A stretch of DNA of 64,000 nucleotides from Shewanella sp. Isolate11 (GCF_022398315.1 NZ_JAKEVF010000001.1:188624-252623); one strand, 5' to 3'; shown: positions 9,004 to 18,328, counted from the first letter of the stretch. Numbers and translations are program-made. Notes: generated from the sequence alone by a model not told the origin.

Positions 9004-10254
9004 ATGTTCGCTAGCTTGCGTGCGCTGCCTGCCGAGATAAAACAATACCTGATAGTGACGGGTAACTATTGGGCATTTACCTTGACCGATGGTGCGCTGC
9101 GCATGCTGGTGGTGCTGCATTTTCATCAGTTGGGGTATTCGCCACTGTCGATTGCCATGCTGTTTATCTTCTATGAGTTTTTTGGCGTGGTAACCAACTT
9201 AGTCGGCGGTTATCTTGGGGCGCGATTAGGGCTCAATCGCACCATGAATATCGGTCTGGGGCTGCAAGTTGTGGCCTTGGGAATGTTACTCTTTCCCAGC
9301 GCTTGGCTGACTGTGGCTTGGGTTATGGCGGCGCAGGCCGTGTCTGGCATCGCTAAAGATCTCAATAAGATGAGTGCCAAAAGCAGTGTAAAAATGCTGG
9401 TAGCTAAGGGCGAAGAAGGCCGGCTTTATAAATATATCGCTATGCTGACAGGCTCGAAAAATGCACTGAAAGGAGCGGGCTTCTTCCTCGGTGGTGCGCT
9501 GTTGGCATTGCTTGGTTTTCAAGGCGCGATTGCCTTGATGGCAGGGCTGTTATGCTTGGTTTGGCTGCTGAGTATTATCAAGCTGAAACAGGATTTAGGT
9601 AAGGCCAAGAACAAGCCTAAATTTAGCGAAATGTTCTCAAAAAGCCGAGCCATCAATATTCTATCTGCCGCGCGAATGTGTCTATTTTCGGCTCGTGATG
9701 TTTGGTTTGTGGTGGCATTGCCGGTATATCTAGCGAGTCAATTTGGCTGGGATCACACTGCGGTGGGCGGCTTTCTCGCACTGTGGGTCATAGGTTATGG
9801 TGCGGTGCAGAGTATTGCGCCATCGCTCACCGGTAAGAAAGCCGGTAAGGTGCCCGATGGCCGCTCGGCGTTGTTTTGGGCCGGATTACTGACTCTTATT
9901 CCTGCCGTGATAGCACTGATGATGCAATACTTTAACGGTGACTCAACAACTGGCGCGGCCAGTGCCGAGGCGACACTGTTAATCGGTTTATTGTTGTTTG
10001 GTGTCGTTTTTGCGGTTAACTCCTCGCTACACAGTTATTTGATAGTCAGTTATGCCAGTGATGATGGCGTTTCCCTCGATGTTGGTTTCTATTACATGGC
10101 TAACGCATTAGGACGGCTGCTAGGAACCATCTTATCTGGCTGGGTTTATCAAGTTTACGGGCTTATTGCCTGTCTGTGGATCTCAGCGGCACTATTGGGA
10201 CTGACTGTGGTGATCAGTATTTGGTTACCCAGACGCAGCAATGAAAGGATTTAA
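9004..10254 (+). CDS. arsJ: Organoarsenical efflux MFS transporter ArsJ
   Basis: Inner-membrane protein of 416 residues with about 12 predicted helices. The N terminus is characteristic of ArsJ: QYLIVTGNYWAFTLTDGALR and LVVLHFHQLGYSPLSIAMLF, then FFGVVTNLVGGYLGARLGL. ArsJ exports 1-arseno-3-phosphoglycerate, which then hydrolyses outside to arsenate, giving arsenate resistance without reduction. The chosen ATG at 9004 lies 7 bp after AGAGGA; a TTG at 8998 is too close to that site. It is 22 bp downstream of the GAPDH gene, in the same operon. No arsC or arsB is seen nearby. Confidence 0.95.
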   Translation: MFASLRALPAEIKQYLIVTGNYWAFTLTDGALRMLVVLHFHQLGYSPLSIAMLFIFYEFFGVVTNLVGGYLGARLGLNRTMNIGLGLQVVALGMLLFPSAWLTVAWVMAAQAVSGIAKDLNKMSAKSSVKMLVAKGEEGRLYKYIAMLTGSKNALKGAGFFLGGALLALLGFQGAIALMAGLLCLVWLLSIIKLKQDLGKAKNKPKFSEMFSKSRAINILSAARMCLFSARDVWFVVALPVYLASQFGWDHTAVGGFLALWVIGYGAVQSIAPSLTGKKAGKVPDGRSALFWAGLLTLIPAVIALMMQYFNGDSTTGAASAEATLLIGLLLFGVVFAVNSSLHSYLIVSYASDDGVSLDVGFYYMANALGRLLGTILSGWVYQVYGLIACLWISAALLGLTVVISIWLPRRSNERI

Positions 10255-10337
10255 TAGCGTGTTTCACTAAGCTCAAAGGCTCGCGGAGCGATAACAAACT
10301 TGTTAACTTGTATGCAAACAGGTTTAAAAGGACCGTT

Positions 10338-10742
10338 ATGTATCAAGGACAATGCCACTGCGGCAACGTAAAGCTCAGTATCAATCGGCTAACGGAAACG
10401 GCAACTCGTTGCAATTGTTCTATCTGTCAGCGTTATGCCGGCGTGTGGGGTTATTTTTCTGAGAGTGAAGTTAGCGTAACGGTTGGCGAGTTGGGCCTCG
10501 ACAGTTACGAGCAAGGGGATAAATTTCTCAGTGTTAAACGTTGTAAGCATTGTGGCTGCGTGACTCATTACACCTGTAGCGAACGCTATAAAAAGCTGGC
10601 CTTGGAACAGGGGTTGGATAATGGAGACCGATTCGCGGTGAACTACAATATGTTTCCCCGAGAGTTGATTGCACAGTTGACCATCAAGTATTTGGATGGC
10701 GCCGATACTTGGGAGTATCTGGATCAAGAGTGCAGAATCTAA
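10338..10742 (+). CDS. GFA/CENP-V family zinc-binding protein
   Basis: Protein of 134 residues with the cysteine pattern of the GFA (glutathione-dependent formaldehyde-activating) fold: CHCGNVKLSI at the N terminus, CNCSICQRYAGVWGYF, and CKHCGCVTHYTC. These cysteines bind two zinc ions. Some members act in formaldehyde-glutathione chemistry, but most are uncharacterised, so no substrate is claimed. ATG 10338 is preceded by AAAGGA; the upstream in-frame ATG at 10308 lacks a ribosome site. Its stop at 10742 is followed within 16 bp by repeat-element copy 1. Confidence 0.85.
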   Translation: MYQGQCHCGNVKLSINRLTETATRCNCSICQRYAGVWGYFSESEVSVTVGELGLDSYEQGDKFLSVKRCKHCGCVTHYTCSERYKKLALEQGLDNGDRFAVNYNMFPRELIAQLTIKYLDGADTWEYLDQECRI

Positions 10743-10757
10743 TTATATTCTGATTAA

Positions 10758-10930
10758 CCTGAACTCGGGAAAACGAGTGTCGGAAAGTCTAAATTTAACA
10801 AGCTAATTCAATGCTATAAAGGATTAGTTCGAAAAAGAAAGTCTATTTCCTGACTGAATGCGCAGATTTTTGGGCATATCAAGGCGCTCTGTCGTACACC
10901 ATAGCGAGCTATGGTTAGGCAGAGCTCAGG
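10758..10930. repeat. MITE-like inverted-repeat element, copy 1 (173 bp, internally deleted)
   Basis: Runs from CCTGAACTCGGGA to GCTCAGG. It aligns with copy 2 (50608-50833) with only five substitutions by eye, but lacks one 53-bp block near the right end. The deletion ends coincide with a short CAGAG direct repeat in copy 2, which fits replication slippage. Flanks CTGATTAA (10750-10757) and TTGATTTA (10931-10938) match at 6 of 8 positions, as expected for an aged target duplication. It holds no coding frame. It lies between the stop of the GFA gene and that gene's likely terminator. Confidence 0.85.
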
Positions 10931-10946
10931 TTGATTTAGTCTAAGC

Positions 10947-10976
10947 AAAGGGGTCTGCCAATTGTGACCCTCTTTT
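10947..10976 (+). terminator. Probable terminator of the GFA gene
   Basis: AAAGGGGTC and GACCCTCTTTT can pair with one bulge around a 10-base loop and end in TTTT. It lies just beyond the repeat element, suggesting the element entered between stop codon and terminator. Confidence 0.55.
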
Positions 10977-11039
10977 AATACTCATACCTCCACTCATTTT
11001 TTCGATTGCTATTAGCGCTCATTCTCAACAAGGTTTTCG

Positions 11040-12944
11040 CTATATTCGCTCGGCGGCGAGTTTGGCTGCGCGGGCACCATGTTGGAACGCGCCATTAGCA
11101 TTTTGGGCACCATTGAGCTCTGAGTGAGCAATGATGATGCGGCCATATCCTTGTTTGACGATCTCCAGCGGATTTTGAGAACCATCGCTACGCATCATAA
11201 AACCGGCTGGCCGGGCTAGGCGAGCATGCCCCCAACGATTCAGTACAATCCCGGCGATATCGCGTTTTGCATCGAAACCATATTTGCTAAACATGCGGGT
11301 CATCTGGCGGCGAAGCATTAGTTCGTAGTCGGCATATTGAGTGCTGAACATACGAATACGACCCGCCATTGTTTGTCGTTTAGCATCGGTTTCAGCGGTG
11401 TCGTAAAGCCCCATATATAGAGTAAAAATCGCAGGTTTATTGGGATCCATTGGCGGCGTATGGCCATCGACTTGCATCGGTGCACGCAGATTGCCGCAGA
11501 AACCTAATTGATGCTCATCATCGAACCAACGTACAGCGCCAACGCCGAGTTTGGCGAGGAACTTCCAGTTGCTGAGGGCGACGTTGATCACCAGTGCTGG
11601 TGCGTGAATAAACTCTTCATAGGCATTTGCTGTCACTTTGGGCATATCGGTCAGAATATGACGATTGACCCAGCCACCGCTGGCCATGATCACTTGTCCC
11701 GCAGTTAACTTGTGTAGAGTGCCAGCTTGTTCGTAGGTTATTTCCACCTTATCACTTTGATGATCTTGGTGTTGGTGCTCAACTTTAACTGCCGTTGCAG
11801 ATAAGCGCATACGAGTAGCTTGTTCAGGGCTGTCCAAGGCTGCGAAATTGACAGAGCCGAATAGCATATTACTAAAGCTGTTATCGCCACTAATGGCGTG
11901 AGGGTTGATTTTGCGTGCTAAGGCACGGGTAAAGGCGCTGTTACCACCAGGAAAGGAGGGAATTGAGCGTTTCAGGTTCATCACAAAGTGGCTAGCCTCT
12001 TTGGCAGAGGCATTTTCTGGTGACAGTCCGGTAAGTAGGCCGACTAAAGGGCGAGCCATGTCGAGTACGGTTTTGTCATAGCCTTTGATTTGACTGAGAA
12101 AATGACTGTAGCTCATGTTATCTAGGGCAAAGTCTGTTAAGCCTTCATTGCCGCCTTGGTTTTGTCGCCAAGCTAACAAGTCACGTTTTGCGGTTGCGCT
12201 AAAGGGAGTCTTTTTGAGTTTATCGGCCCAAATGTTATTGCTGAAATAGGGGCGAGGCGCGCCTTCAGTTTTGCTGAAGTAATAGCCCACATCTACTAGA
12301 TTCTCACCTATACCATCCATATTGGTGTAATTATCGGTCGATAAACGAATGTGCTGAAAGGGTTCGCTAGGCTGTACAAAATCATATTGGCGCGGCAGTT
12401 CAAGCTCAGTGAATAGTTTATCCATTTGGGTGCCTGAACCTGGTGCGGGAACCGCAAAATCGTTAGCGGCCTGAGGGCCCGTTAAACGCACACCATCGAC
12501 CATAAAATCATTTTGCTTAGAGGCACCGCCGAATATGGCATGATTATCTAGTAACAAGCAGCGCTTCCTTCCTTGAGTCAGTTTTTGAAATTCGTAGGCT
12601 GCCAACATACCTGCCGGTCCGCCACCGACAATGACCAAATCAAAATGCTCGACATCGTCACTACTGGGTAGTTGTGACCAGGTATTGTCTCGAATACGGT
12701 GGGCGGAAGAGACAACATTATAGGTGTTGCCATTGGCTTCGCTGTAATCCCCCACACCGCCATAACCTGTCCATGGGTTCCATTGTGGACGGCTTGGAGT
12801 GGAATCCGCTTTTTCTGCAAAAGAGGGTGCCGATAAACCACATAACATCACAGCGCTGGTGGCTAATGTGCCATTGATAAAATCGCGTCGAGTGATGGGT
12901 TTATTCATGCCCAACTGAGAGGCAAGTTTGTCATTTTTGTTCAT
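11040..12944 (-). CDS. Tat-exported FAD-dependent oxidoreductase
   Basis: Protein of about 634 residues from the chosen ATG 12944. A twin-arginine signal (ITRRDFINGTLATSAVMLC, with RR at residues 19-20) directs it folded to the periplasm, cleaved near APSFA. The dinucleotide-binding fold follows (FDLVIVGGGPAGMLAAYEF) with the acidic ribose ligand region LLLDNHAIFGG. The C-terminal part (GRIIIAHSELNGAQNANGAF) resembles the FAD-closing motif of amine-oxidase-like flavoproteins. Substrate unknown. The start is uncertain: in-frame starts exist to 13094 (a TTG) and no codon has a good ribosome site; 12944 gives a normal-length Tat signal. It is divergent from the alanine symporter. Confidence 0.8.
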   Translation of the reverse strand: MNKNDKLASQLGMNKPITRRDFINGTLATSAVMLCGLSAPSFAEKADSTPSRPQWNPWTGYGGVGDYSEANGNTYNVVSSAHRIRDNTWSQLPSSDDVEHFDLVIVGGGPAGMLAAYEFQKLTQGRKRCLLLDNHAIFGGASKQNDFMVDGVRLTGPQAANDFAVPAPGSGTQMDKLFTELELPRQYDFVQPSEPFQHIRLSTDNYTNMDGIGENLVDVGYYFSKTEGAPRPYFSNNIWADKLKKTPFSATAKRDLLAWRQNQGGNEGLTDFALDNMSYSHFLSQIKGYDKTVLDMARPLVGLLTGLSPENASAKEASHFVMNLKRSIPSFPGGNSAFTRALARKINPHAISGDNSFSNMLFGSVNFAALDSPEQATRMRLSATAVKVEHQHQDHQSDKVEITYEQAGTLHKLTAGQVIMASGGWVNRHILTDMPKVTANAYEEFIHAPALVINVALSNWKFLAKLGVGAVRWFDDEHQLGFCGNLRAPMQVDGHTPPMDPNKPAIFTLYMGLYDTAETDAKRQTMAGRIRMFSTQYADYELMLRRQMTRMFSKYGFDAKRDIAGIVLNRWGHARLARPAGFMMRSDGSQNPLEIVKQGYGRIIIAHSELNGAQNANGAFQHGARAAKLAAERI

Positions 12945-13202
12945 CGCAACACCATTATTGTTATTAGCTTTATTGGGAGATGACTGTTTGTTCATCAAAT
13001 CTTGTTTTATCTGCGAACAATATTCAAGCCCCGATATTGTTAGCATTTGTTGACGTGCATTCATGGCAGCTAAGTCATAGCATTTATGTTGCAATTCATT
13101 AACATCTAACCTTCATTTGTAGTCGGTTTCGTTGTACTCTGAGGAGCAAGCAATAAGTGTGGCAAAGATCACCTGAATAACGATAAAAATGACGAGGTTT
13201 TA

Positions 13203-14570
13203 ATGGAAGGAATTACTGAGTTTGTCAGTATGATCAACGGTTTTGTGTGGGGTACTCCCATGCTGGTGATGATCTTGGGGGTAGGGCTATTTCTGTCCTT
13301 CGGTTTGAAACTGATGCCCATCTTAAAACTAGGTACAGGCTTTAAGTTGCTATGGTCTGGCCGTATTCCCGATAAAGATAAAAATATGAAAGGGGAGATT
13401 AGCCCTTTCAATGCATTAATGACATCTCTGTCAGCCACCATAGGTACAGGTAATATTGCCGGGGTTGCCACGGCTATTTTCATTGGTGGCCCTGGCGCCC
13501 TGTTTTGGATGTGGTGTACCGCATTAGTGGGTATGGCGACTAAGTTTTCTGAAGCTGTGTTAGCGGTTAAATATCGTGAAGTTGATGATAACGGCAACCA
13601 TATTGGTGGTCCTATGTATTACATCAAAAATGGTCTTGGCAGCAAATGGGCTTGGTTAGGTACTGCCTTTGCTTTGTTTGGATCGTTTGCGGGCTTCGGT
13701 ATTGGCAATACGGTGCAGGCAAACTCAGTTGCCGATGCATTGAGCAGCAACTTTGGAGTACCGACTTGGGTCACTGGCGTGATCTTAATGCTGTTAGTGG
13801 GTGCGGTATTAGTGGGTGGTATCAAGCGTATTGCCGATGTTGCTGGTAAGCTGGTGCCATTAATGACGGTATTTTATATCACAGCAGGTTTAGCTGTGTT
13901 GGTGGTGAACGCGAGTGAAATTCCGGCAGCTATCGAATTGATTGTTCACAGTGCCTTTAATCCAGTTGCCGCGCAAGGCGGTTTTGCTGGTGCAGCGGTA
14001 TGGGCGGCGATTCGTTTTGGTGTAGCCCGTGGTGTGTTCTCTAACGAAGCCGGTTTAGGTAGTGCTCCAATTGCTCATGCGGCGGCGCAAACCAATAATC
14101 CAGTTGCTCAAGGCCTAGTGGCGATGTTGGGTACCTTTATCGATACTTTAATTGTTTGTTCAATTACAGGTTTGGCGATTGTGGTCTCTGGTGCTTGGAC
14201 TTCCGGTGAAAATGGTGCGGCATTAACCTCTTTTGCTTTCTCTCAGGCTCTACCTCTGGGTAACTATATTGTGGCTATCGCACTGTCGGTATTCGCATTT
14301 ACCACCATCTTAGGCTGGAGTGTTTATAGTGAAAAATGTGTGCAGTATCTGTTTGGTGTTCGCGCGGTAAAACCGTTCCGTTTTATCTGGATCTTAGTGG
14401 TGCCATTAGGGGCGGTGAGTTCATTAGACTTTATCTGGTTACTGGCCGATACCCTAAACGCCATGATGGCAATCCCGAACCTTACTGCGCTGGCTTTACT
14501 AAGCCCTGTGGTATTTGGTTTGACTCGTGATTACTTTATTAAGAAGCGTCAGCAAGAAGCTAAAGCCTAA
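13203..14570 (+). CDS. Sodium:alanine (glycine) symporter, AGCS family
   Basis: Inner-membrane protein of 455 residues with about 10-11 helices. Diagnostic AGCS motifs are present: SATIGTGNIAGVATAI, GGPMYYIKNGL, GNTVQANSVADAL, and RGVFSNEAGLGSAPIAHAAA. The family takes up alanine or glycine with sodium, in line with a marine organism. ATG 13203 lies just after ACGAGG. It is monocistronic, with a strong terminator 25 bp after its stop. Substrate choice between alanine and glycine cannot be read from the sequence. Confidence 0.95.
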   Translation: MEGITEFVSMINGFVWGTPMLVMILGVGLFLSFGLKLMPILKLGTGFKLLWSGRIPDKDKNMKGEISPFNALMTSLSATIGTGNIAGVATAIFIGGPGALFWMWCTALVGMATKFSEAVLAVKYREVDDNGNHIGGPMYYIKNGLGSKWAWLGTAFALFGSFAGFGIGNTVQANSVADALSSNFGVPTWVTGVILMLLVGAVLVGGIKRIADVAGKLVPLMTVFYITAGLAVLVVNASEIPAAIELIVHSAFNPVAAQGGFAGAAVWAAIRFGVARGVFSNEAGLGSAPIAHAAAQTNNPVAQGLVAMLGTFIDTLIVCSITGLAIVVSGAWTSGENGAALTSFAFSQALPLGNYIVAIALSVFAFTTILGWSVYSEKCVQYLFGVRAVKPFRFIWILVVPLGAVSSLDFIWLLADTLNAMMAIPNLTALALLSPVVFGLTRDYFIKKRQQEAKA

Positions 14571-14595
14571 TGGATTAGCTAAAAAGTTGTCGGAG

Positions 14596-14621
14596 AAAAA
14601 GCGCCTGTAGGCGCTTTTTTT
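14596..14621. terminator. Rho-independent terminator after the AGCS symporter
   Basis: AAAAAGCGCC, loop TGTA, GGCGCTTTTTTT: a GC-rich stem with T-runs on both strands, so it can also end the convergent ABC efflux operon. Confidence 0.93.
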
Positions 14622-14635
14622 GTTGGTATATGCCA

Positions 14636-15739
14636 CTAATCCAAACGCTTAGTGAATCGTTTTGAAGCAACAAAAATGCCCAATAAGGTAAAGCCAACTA
14701 GCCATAGTGCATCGAAGCGCATATCGGCCAGCTCACCACCTCGTAAGACGATGGCGCGGATAATCCGCATAAAGTGAGTGGCTGGTAGCAGTTCGGCAAT
14801 CCATTGAGCGGGTTTGGGCATGGCCTCGAAGGGAAACATAAAACCCGACAATAAGATGGTAGGAAGAATGATAAAAATGGTCATCTGCATTGCCTGAAGT
14901 TGAGACTTCGCAATGGTGGAGATGATCAAGCCTAAGGTGAGACTGGCGGCAATAAACAACAGTGTTCCCATAAGTAATTGGGCAATAGCACCGTTGATGG
15001 GCACATCGAAAATGTAATGCCCTAAGCTTAAGATAATGGTCATCTGAATGAGTCCCACCAAGATATAAGGCACAATTTTGCCTAACATCAGCTCTAGAGG
15101 TTTGATGGGGGTCGTGATCAACAGTTCTAGATTGCCTTTCTCCCGCTCACGAACGATGGCTGCCGAGGTAAATAGGATCATGGTCATGGTGAGAATGACT
15201 GCAATCAATCCCGGCACAATATTGACTGCTGAACGCTGCTCAGGATTATAAAACAGCGCCACTTCGAAGGTGGGTGAGTGGCTGGGCTCTTGGCCTGTTA
15301 TCTGATCCAGCGGCATAGATCTTAATTGGCTAATGGCAGCGGCGACCATGGTATCTGAGCCATCGACAATCCATTGGCCTAAGGTTTCGCCATGGGCTAA
15401 TTTTTCGGTGAGATTGGGCGGCAACACTAAGGCTGCACGGACTTCGCCTCGTGTAATGGCCGCCTGTGCCTCTTTGGTACTGGCATAATGCTGCTTAATC
15501 GATACCACTTGGGTCACTTTTATCGCCTCGACTATCCAGCGCCCGGCAGCGGAGTTGCTCTGATCGACAACCACTATGGGCACATTACGTACATCGGTAT
15601 TGATGGCGTAACCAAATAGCAATAACTGGATCAGCGGGATCATAACCACCATGCCAAAGGTGATACGGTCGCGCTTTAGCTGTCTTAGCTCTTTGAGGGT
15701 GATCGACTTGATGCGTTTAAGGCTAGCCACCAGTGACAT
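14636..15739 (-). CDS. ABC-2 efflux permease, YbhR/YbhS/YhhJ type
   Basis: Inner-membrane permease of 367 residues: N-terminal helix (GMVVMIPLIQLLLFGYAINT), a periplasmic domain beginning NVPIVVVDQSNSAAGR, then about five helices; the motif IVREREKGNLELLITTPIKP in the cytosolic coupling loop is typical of this family. ATG 15739 has GGAGG 8 bp upstream and overlaps the end of the ATPase gene by 17 bp, so the longer frame from 15784 is rejected. It is the last gene of an MFP-ATPase-permease operon. With a single permease gene, a homodimer is expected. Likely role is export of drugs or other hydrophobic compounds through an outer-membrane channel. Confidence 0.92.
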   Translation of the reverse strand: MSLVASLKRIKSITLKELRQLKRDRITFGMVVMIPLIQLLLFGYAINTDVRNVPIVVVDQSNSAAGRWIVEAIKVTQVVSIKQHYASTKEAQAAITRGEVRAALVLPPNLTEKLAHGETLGQWIVDGSDTMVAAAISQLRSMPLDQITGQEPSHSPTFEVALFYNPEQRSAVNIVPGLIAVILTMTMILFTSAAIVREREKGNLELLITTPIKPLELMLGKIVPYILVGLIQMTIILSLGHYIFDVPINGAIAQLLMGTLLFIAASLTLGLIISTIAKSQLQAMQMTIFIILPTILLSGFMFPFEAMPKPAQWIAELLPATHFMRIIRAIVLRGGELADMRFDALWLVGFTLLGIFVASKRFTKRLD

Positions 15740-16685
15740 CTGTAGCCTCCAAGCGTTGGCGATTTTTCCCTGTGACGGTGACAAACAGATCTTCGATACT
15801 GGCTGGTACTTGATGTAGCTGAGCCTGGCTAAAGTCGATAGGCGTTTGTTTAAGCCAAGTAATGGGTTGGTCGATTTGATTATCGATTAATACCCTTAGC
15901 CGCTCGCCTAATTGCGCCGCTGACCGCACTTGCGGCAATTGAATAAGCTGTGCTTTTAGGTTTCTTAGATTGCTAGCCGTGACCTCAACCACATTAACGC
16001 CCATCTGTTGTAATAGTGCCTTAGGCTTCCCATCGGCCCGAATATGGCCTTGTTCCATGATTGCCAGTTTGTGACAACGCTCGGCTTCATCCATGTAGTG
16101 AGTGGTGACTAAGATGCTGGTGCCTTGCTCTGATAGATCGAATAATTGTTCCCAAAAGTCCCGCCGATTCTGAGGGTCTACCGCCGAAGTGGGTTCGTCG
16201 AGAAACAGCAGCTCGGGTGAGTTAACACAGGCGCAGGCTAAGGCGAGTCGTTGTTTTTGGCCGCCACTTAATGTGCCAGCTAATTGATTTTCTTGAGATT
16301 GTAGATGATAAGTTGACAAGAGTTCACTGAGCTTTTGCTTGCTGGTATTGGCGCTTAAACCATAAATATCGGCGATAAATTTAAGGTTCTCGGTTACGGT
16401 TAAATCTTCATAGAGGGAGAATTTTTGCGTCATATAGCCGATACGGCTGCGCAGGATTTCCGCCTGACGTGGGATAGAGAGTCCGAGAACCTGAATCGTC
16501 CCTTGAGTGGGTAACATTAAGCCGGTAAGCATACGTATAGTGGTGGATTTACCGCAGCCATTAGGGCCGAGAAAGCCGTAAATTTCCCCCTTAGTAATCT
16601 GCAAGTCGAGGTTGGCCACCGCGGTAAGGTGATCGAAGACCTTACTGATGCCACGCACATCGACAACCAATTCTGGCGCGGTCAC
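15723..16685 (-). CDS. ABC efflux transporter ATPase
   Basis: ATPase of 320 residues with Walker A (GFLGPNGCGKSTTIRML), Q-loop (RIGYMTQKFSLYEDLT), signature LSGGQKQRLALACA, Walker B plus glutamate (LLFLDEPTSAVD) and the H-loop (LVTTHYMDEAERC). It is the energy unit of the operon's permease. The start is GTG at 16685, which overlaps the stop of the upstream adaptor gene in GTGA and has GGAG about 9 bp before; the long open frame to 16832 is therefore rejected. Both gene junctions overlap, so the three products are translationally coupled. Confidence 0.95.
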   Translation of the reverse strand: MTAPELVVDVRGISKVFDHLTAVANLDLQITKGEIYGFLGPNGCGKSTTIRMLTGLMLPTQGTIQVLGLSIPRQAEILRSRIGYMTQKFSLYEDLTVTENLKFIADIYGLSANTSKQKLSELLSTYHLQSQENQLAGTLSGGQKQRLALACACVNSPELLFLDEPTSAVDPQNRRDFWEQLFDLSEQGTSILVTTHYMDEAERCHKLAIMEQGHIRADGKPKALLQQMGVNVVEVTASNLRNLKAQLIQLPQVRSAAQLGERLRVLIDNQIDQPITWLKQTPIDFSQAQLHQVPASIEDLFVTVTGKNRQRLEATDVTGG

Positions 16686-17641
16686 TGGGGCAACTCCACT
16701 TGGGCGGGGAGGCCTGTGGCTAACTGTGCCGCGCCTTTCTCGAGGTCGAACTCGGCTAAATACACTAGGCGTGACCTGTCTTGCTGATTGAGGGCGTAAT
16801 ATGGGGTAAATGCAGGCTCTTTGCTTAACCATCTTAGCTGGCCAACAAAAGCCTTATCGACACCATCGACATAGACTTTAAGTTGTTGACCTATGGCCAG
16901 TTTTGCTACGTAGGGTTCAGGGATATAGACCCGAGCATAAGGGGCGTTATCGGCCTGAATTACGACTACCACGGCATTGGTGGGAACACGCTCTCCCAAG
17001 TTAAATGGCAGGCTGTCGAGCCGACCGCTGCGAGTCGCTATGATGCTTAAGTCGTCTAGGGTTTGTTGTTCGAGTGCTAATTTTGCCTTGGCGGCATCGA
17101 GGGATGCTTGGGCTTGAGTTATATCTTCTTGCCGTACGCCGACGATCAGTTTAGCTAGAGACTCGTTGGCGGCATTATGCTCTGCAATGGTGCGGTCGCG
17201 ATTGGCGATTGCATCATCGAGGTCCGACTGACTAACAAGGTTTTGTTTTTTTAGACTGTTAATACGTTGGTAGGCTTTCTCTGCTTGCACCATGGCTGCC
17301 GTTGAGCGCTGCACATTGGCTTGGGCGCTGGCGATGTCCTCGGGTCTTTCACCATTGGTCAAACGCAGTAAGTAGGCTTGAGCTTGAGCCAGATCGGCCT
17401 TTGCAATGGCGACTCTACTGCTTTGTTTACGGTTATCGAGTTGTAGCAGCAGTTCGCCTTGTTCCACATGGCTACCCTCTTTCTTGGGAAGTTGGGTGAT
17501 TAATTCACCCGCAGTAGCCCGCAGCAATACGCGATCTCGTTCCAGTGTGCCTAAAGCTTGATTAGTTACTTCAGGTTGGCAGGCGCTGATACTCAGAGTG
17601 CAGACGAAAAACAGCAGTACACTGTTGATTGAGCGATTCAT
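16682..17641 (-). CDS. Lipoprotein membrane fusion protein of the efflux operon
   Basis: Periplasmic adaptor of 319 residues. The signal peptide ends in a lipobox (LSISAC, Cys near residue 20), so it should be lipid-anchored, unlike the HlyD-type adaptor at the window start. It has a lipoyl half (GELITQLPKKEGSHVEQGEL), a long Ala/Gln-rich coiled-coil hairpin (residues about 65-185), and a beta-barrel region (VPTNAVVVVIQADNAPYARV). This is the YbhG/YhiI plan. ATG 17641 has GAGG upstream. It is the first gene of the operon; its stop overlaps the ATPase start. Confidence 0.92.
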   Translation of the reverse strand: MNRSINSVLLFFVCTLSISACQPEVTNQALGTLERDRVLLRATAGELITQLPKKEGSHVEQGELLLQLDNRKQSSRVAIAKADLAQAQAYLLRLTNGERPEDIASAQANVQRSTAAMVQAEKAYQRINSLKKQNLVSQSDLDDAIANRDRTIAEHNAANESLAKLIVGVRQEDITQAQASLDAAKAKLALEQQTLDDLSIIATRSGRLDSLPFNLGERVPTNAVVVVIQADNAPYARVYIPEPYVAKLAIGQQLKVYVDGVDKAFVGQLRWLSKEPAFTPYYALNQQDRSRLVYLAEFDLEKGAAQLATGLPAQVELPQ

Positions 17642-17824
17642 TTTAGCCTCATATTTGCCGCTTGCATCAGGAAAAATCAATGTGTTAGTTAAGCTTAGCA
17701 CTATTTTTTATTGGGCTAAATTGTGATTAATCGCGGCGGGTTATCGGGCGATAATTATTGCGCAATATTGATGATTGCAGAACTGATGGGGCGATATGAT
17801 TCGCCCCGAATGGTGTAGCAATGA

Positions 17825-17998
17825 TTAATAAAAATCGCCGCCCATGGCACGTTTCAAGGCTGCCTGTTCGAGTATCTCCTCTAAGCGTTTTTTCACTTCG
17901 CGTCGATGTTGCAACTCACAAGCTGCCTTGGGATTTTTAGGCATGGTGATGGCTTCGATTTCGGCATCGTTAGGAATAACATCAAGTAATTGAGCCAT
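17825..17998 (-). CDS. Small charged helical protein, 57 residues
   Basis: A short gene starting at ATG 17998 with a strong AAGGAG ribosome site and ending at 17825. The product begins MAQLLDVIPNDAEIEAITMP and ends in a basic-acidic helix, RREVKKRLEEILEQAALKR, then AMGGDFY. The last part is reminiscent of the PA3496-type small protein family, but that is only an impression. No signal or membrane segment is seen. It is monocistronic. The good ribosome site, clean reading frame and amphipathic helix support a real gene; function unknown. Confidence 0.7.
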   Translation of the reverse strand: MAQLLDVIPNDAEIEAITMPKNPKAACELQHRREVKKRLEEILEQAALKRAMGGDFY

Positions 17999-18328
17999 AG
18001 TGGACTCCTTAATAACTCAAAATCATCAATCGAAAGCACCTTAATGGTGCAGCTGATCACTTCTGCTTTGATCACCCTGGATGCGACAAGGCTAAAGTGA
18101 TGATACGTGATAATGCTTTAACTATTAGCTCAAGGAATTAGTTTCACATTAGTCATCGCTAATAAGAAAAATAGCAGGGAGTTAAAAAAGATTTTGAGAC
18201 TGAGTTAACATAATTGACGTTAACTTTTTAAAGCGGATTTTAGATAAAAATAGATTTTAATTTGTTGAATATATTAGGTTTAAAATGGGTTGCCACTCTA
18301 ATTTAGTGGCAACTCATTTAGACAAAGA
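17999..18328. other. Intergenic region with terminator of the porin gene
   Basis: This 330-bp AT-rich stretch holds the promoter region of the 57-residue gene. At 18289-18313 a stem GTTGCCAC / GTGGCAAC with a 9-base loop is followed on the minus strand by CCATTTT, a likely terminator of the TorF-like porin. No open frame with a ribosome site and no other repeat was found. Confidence 0.65.
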
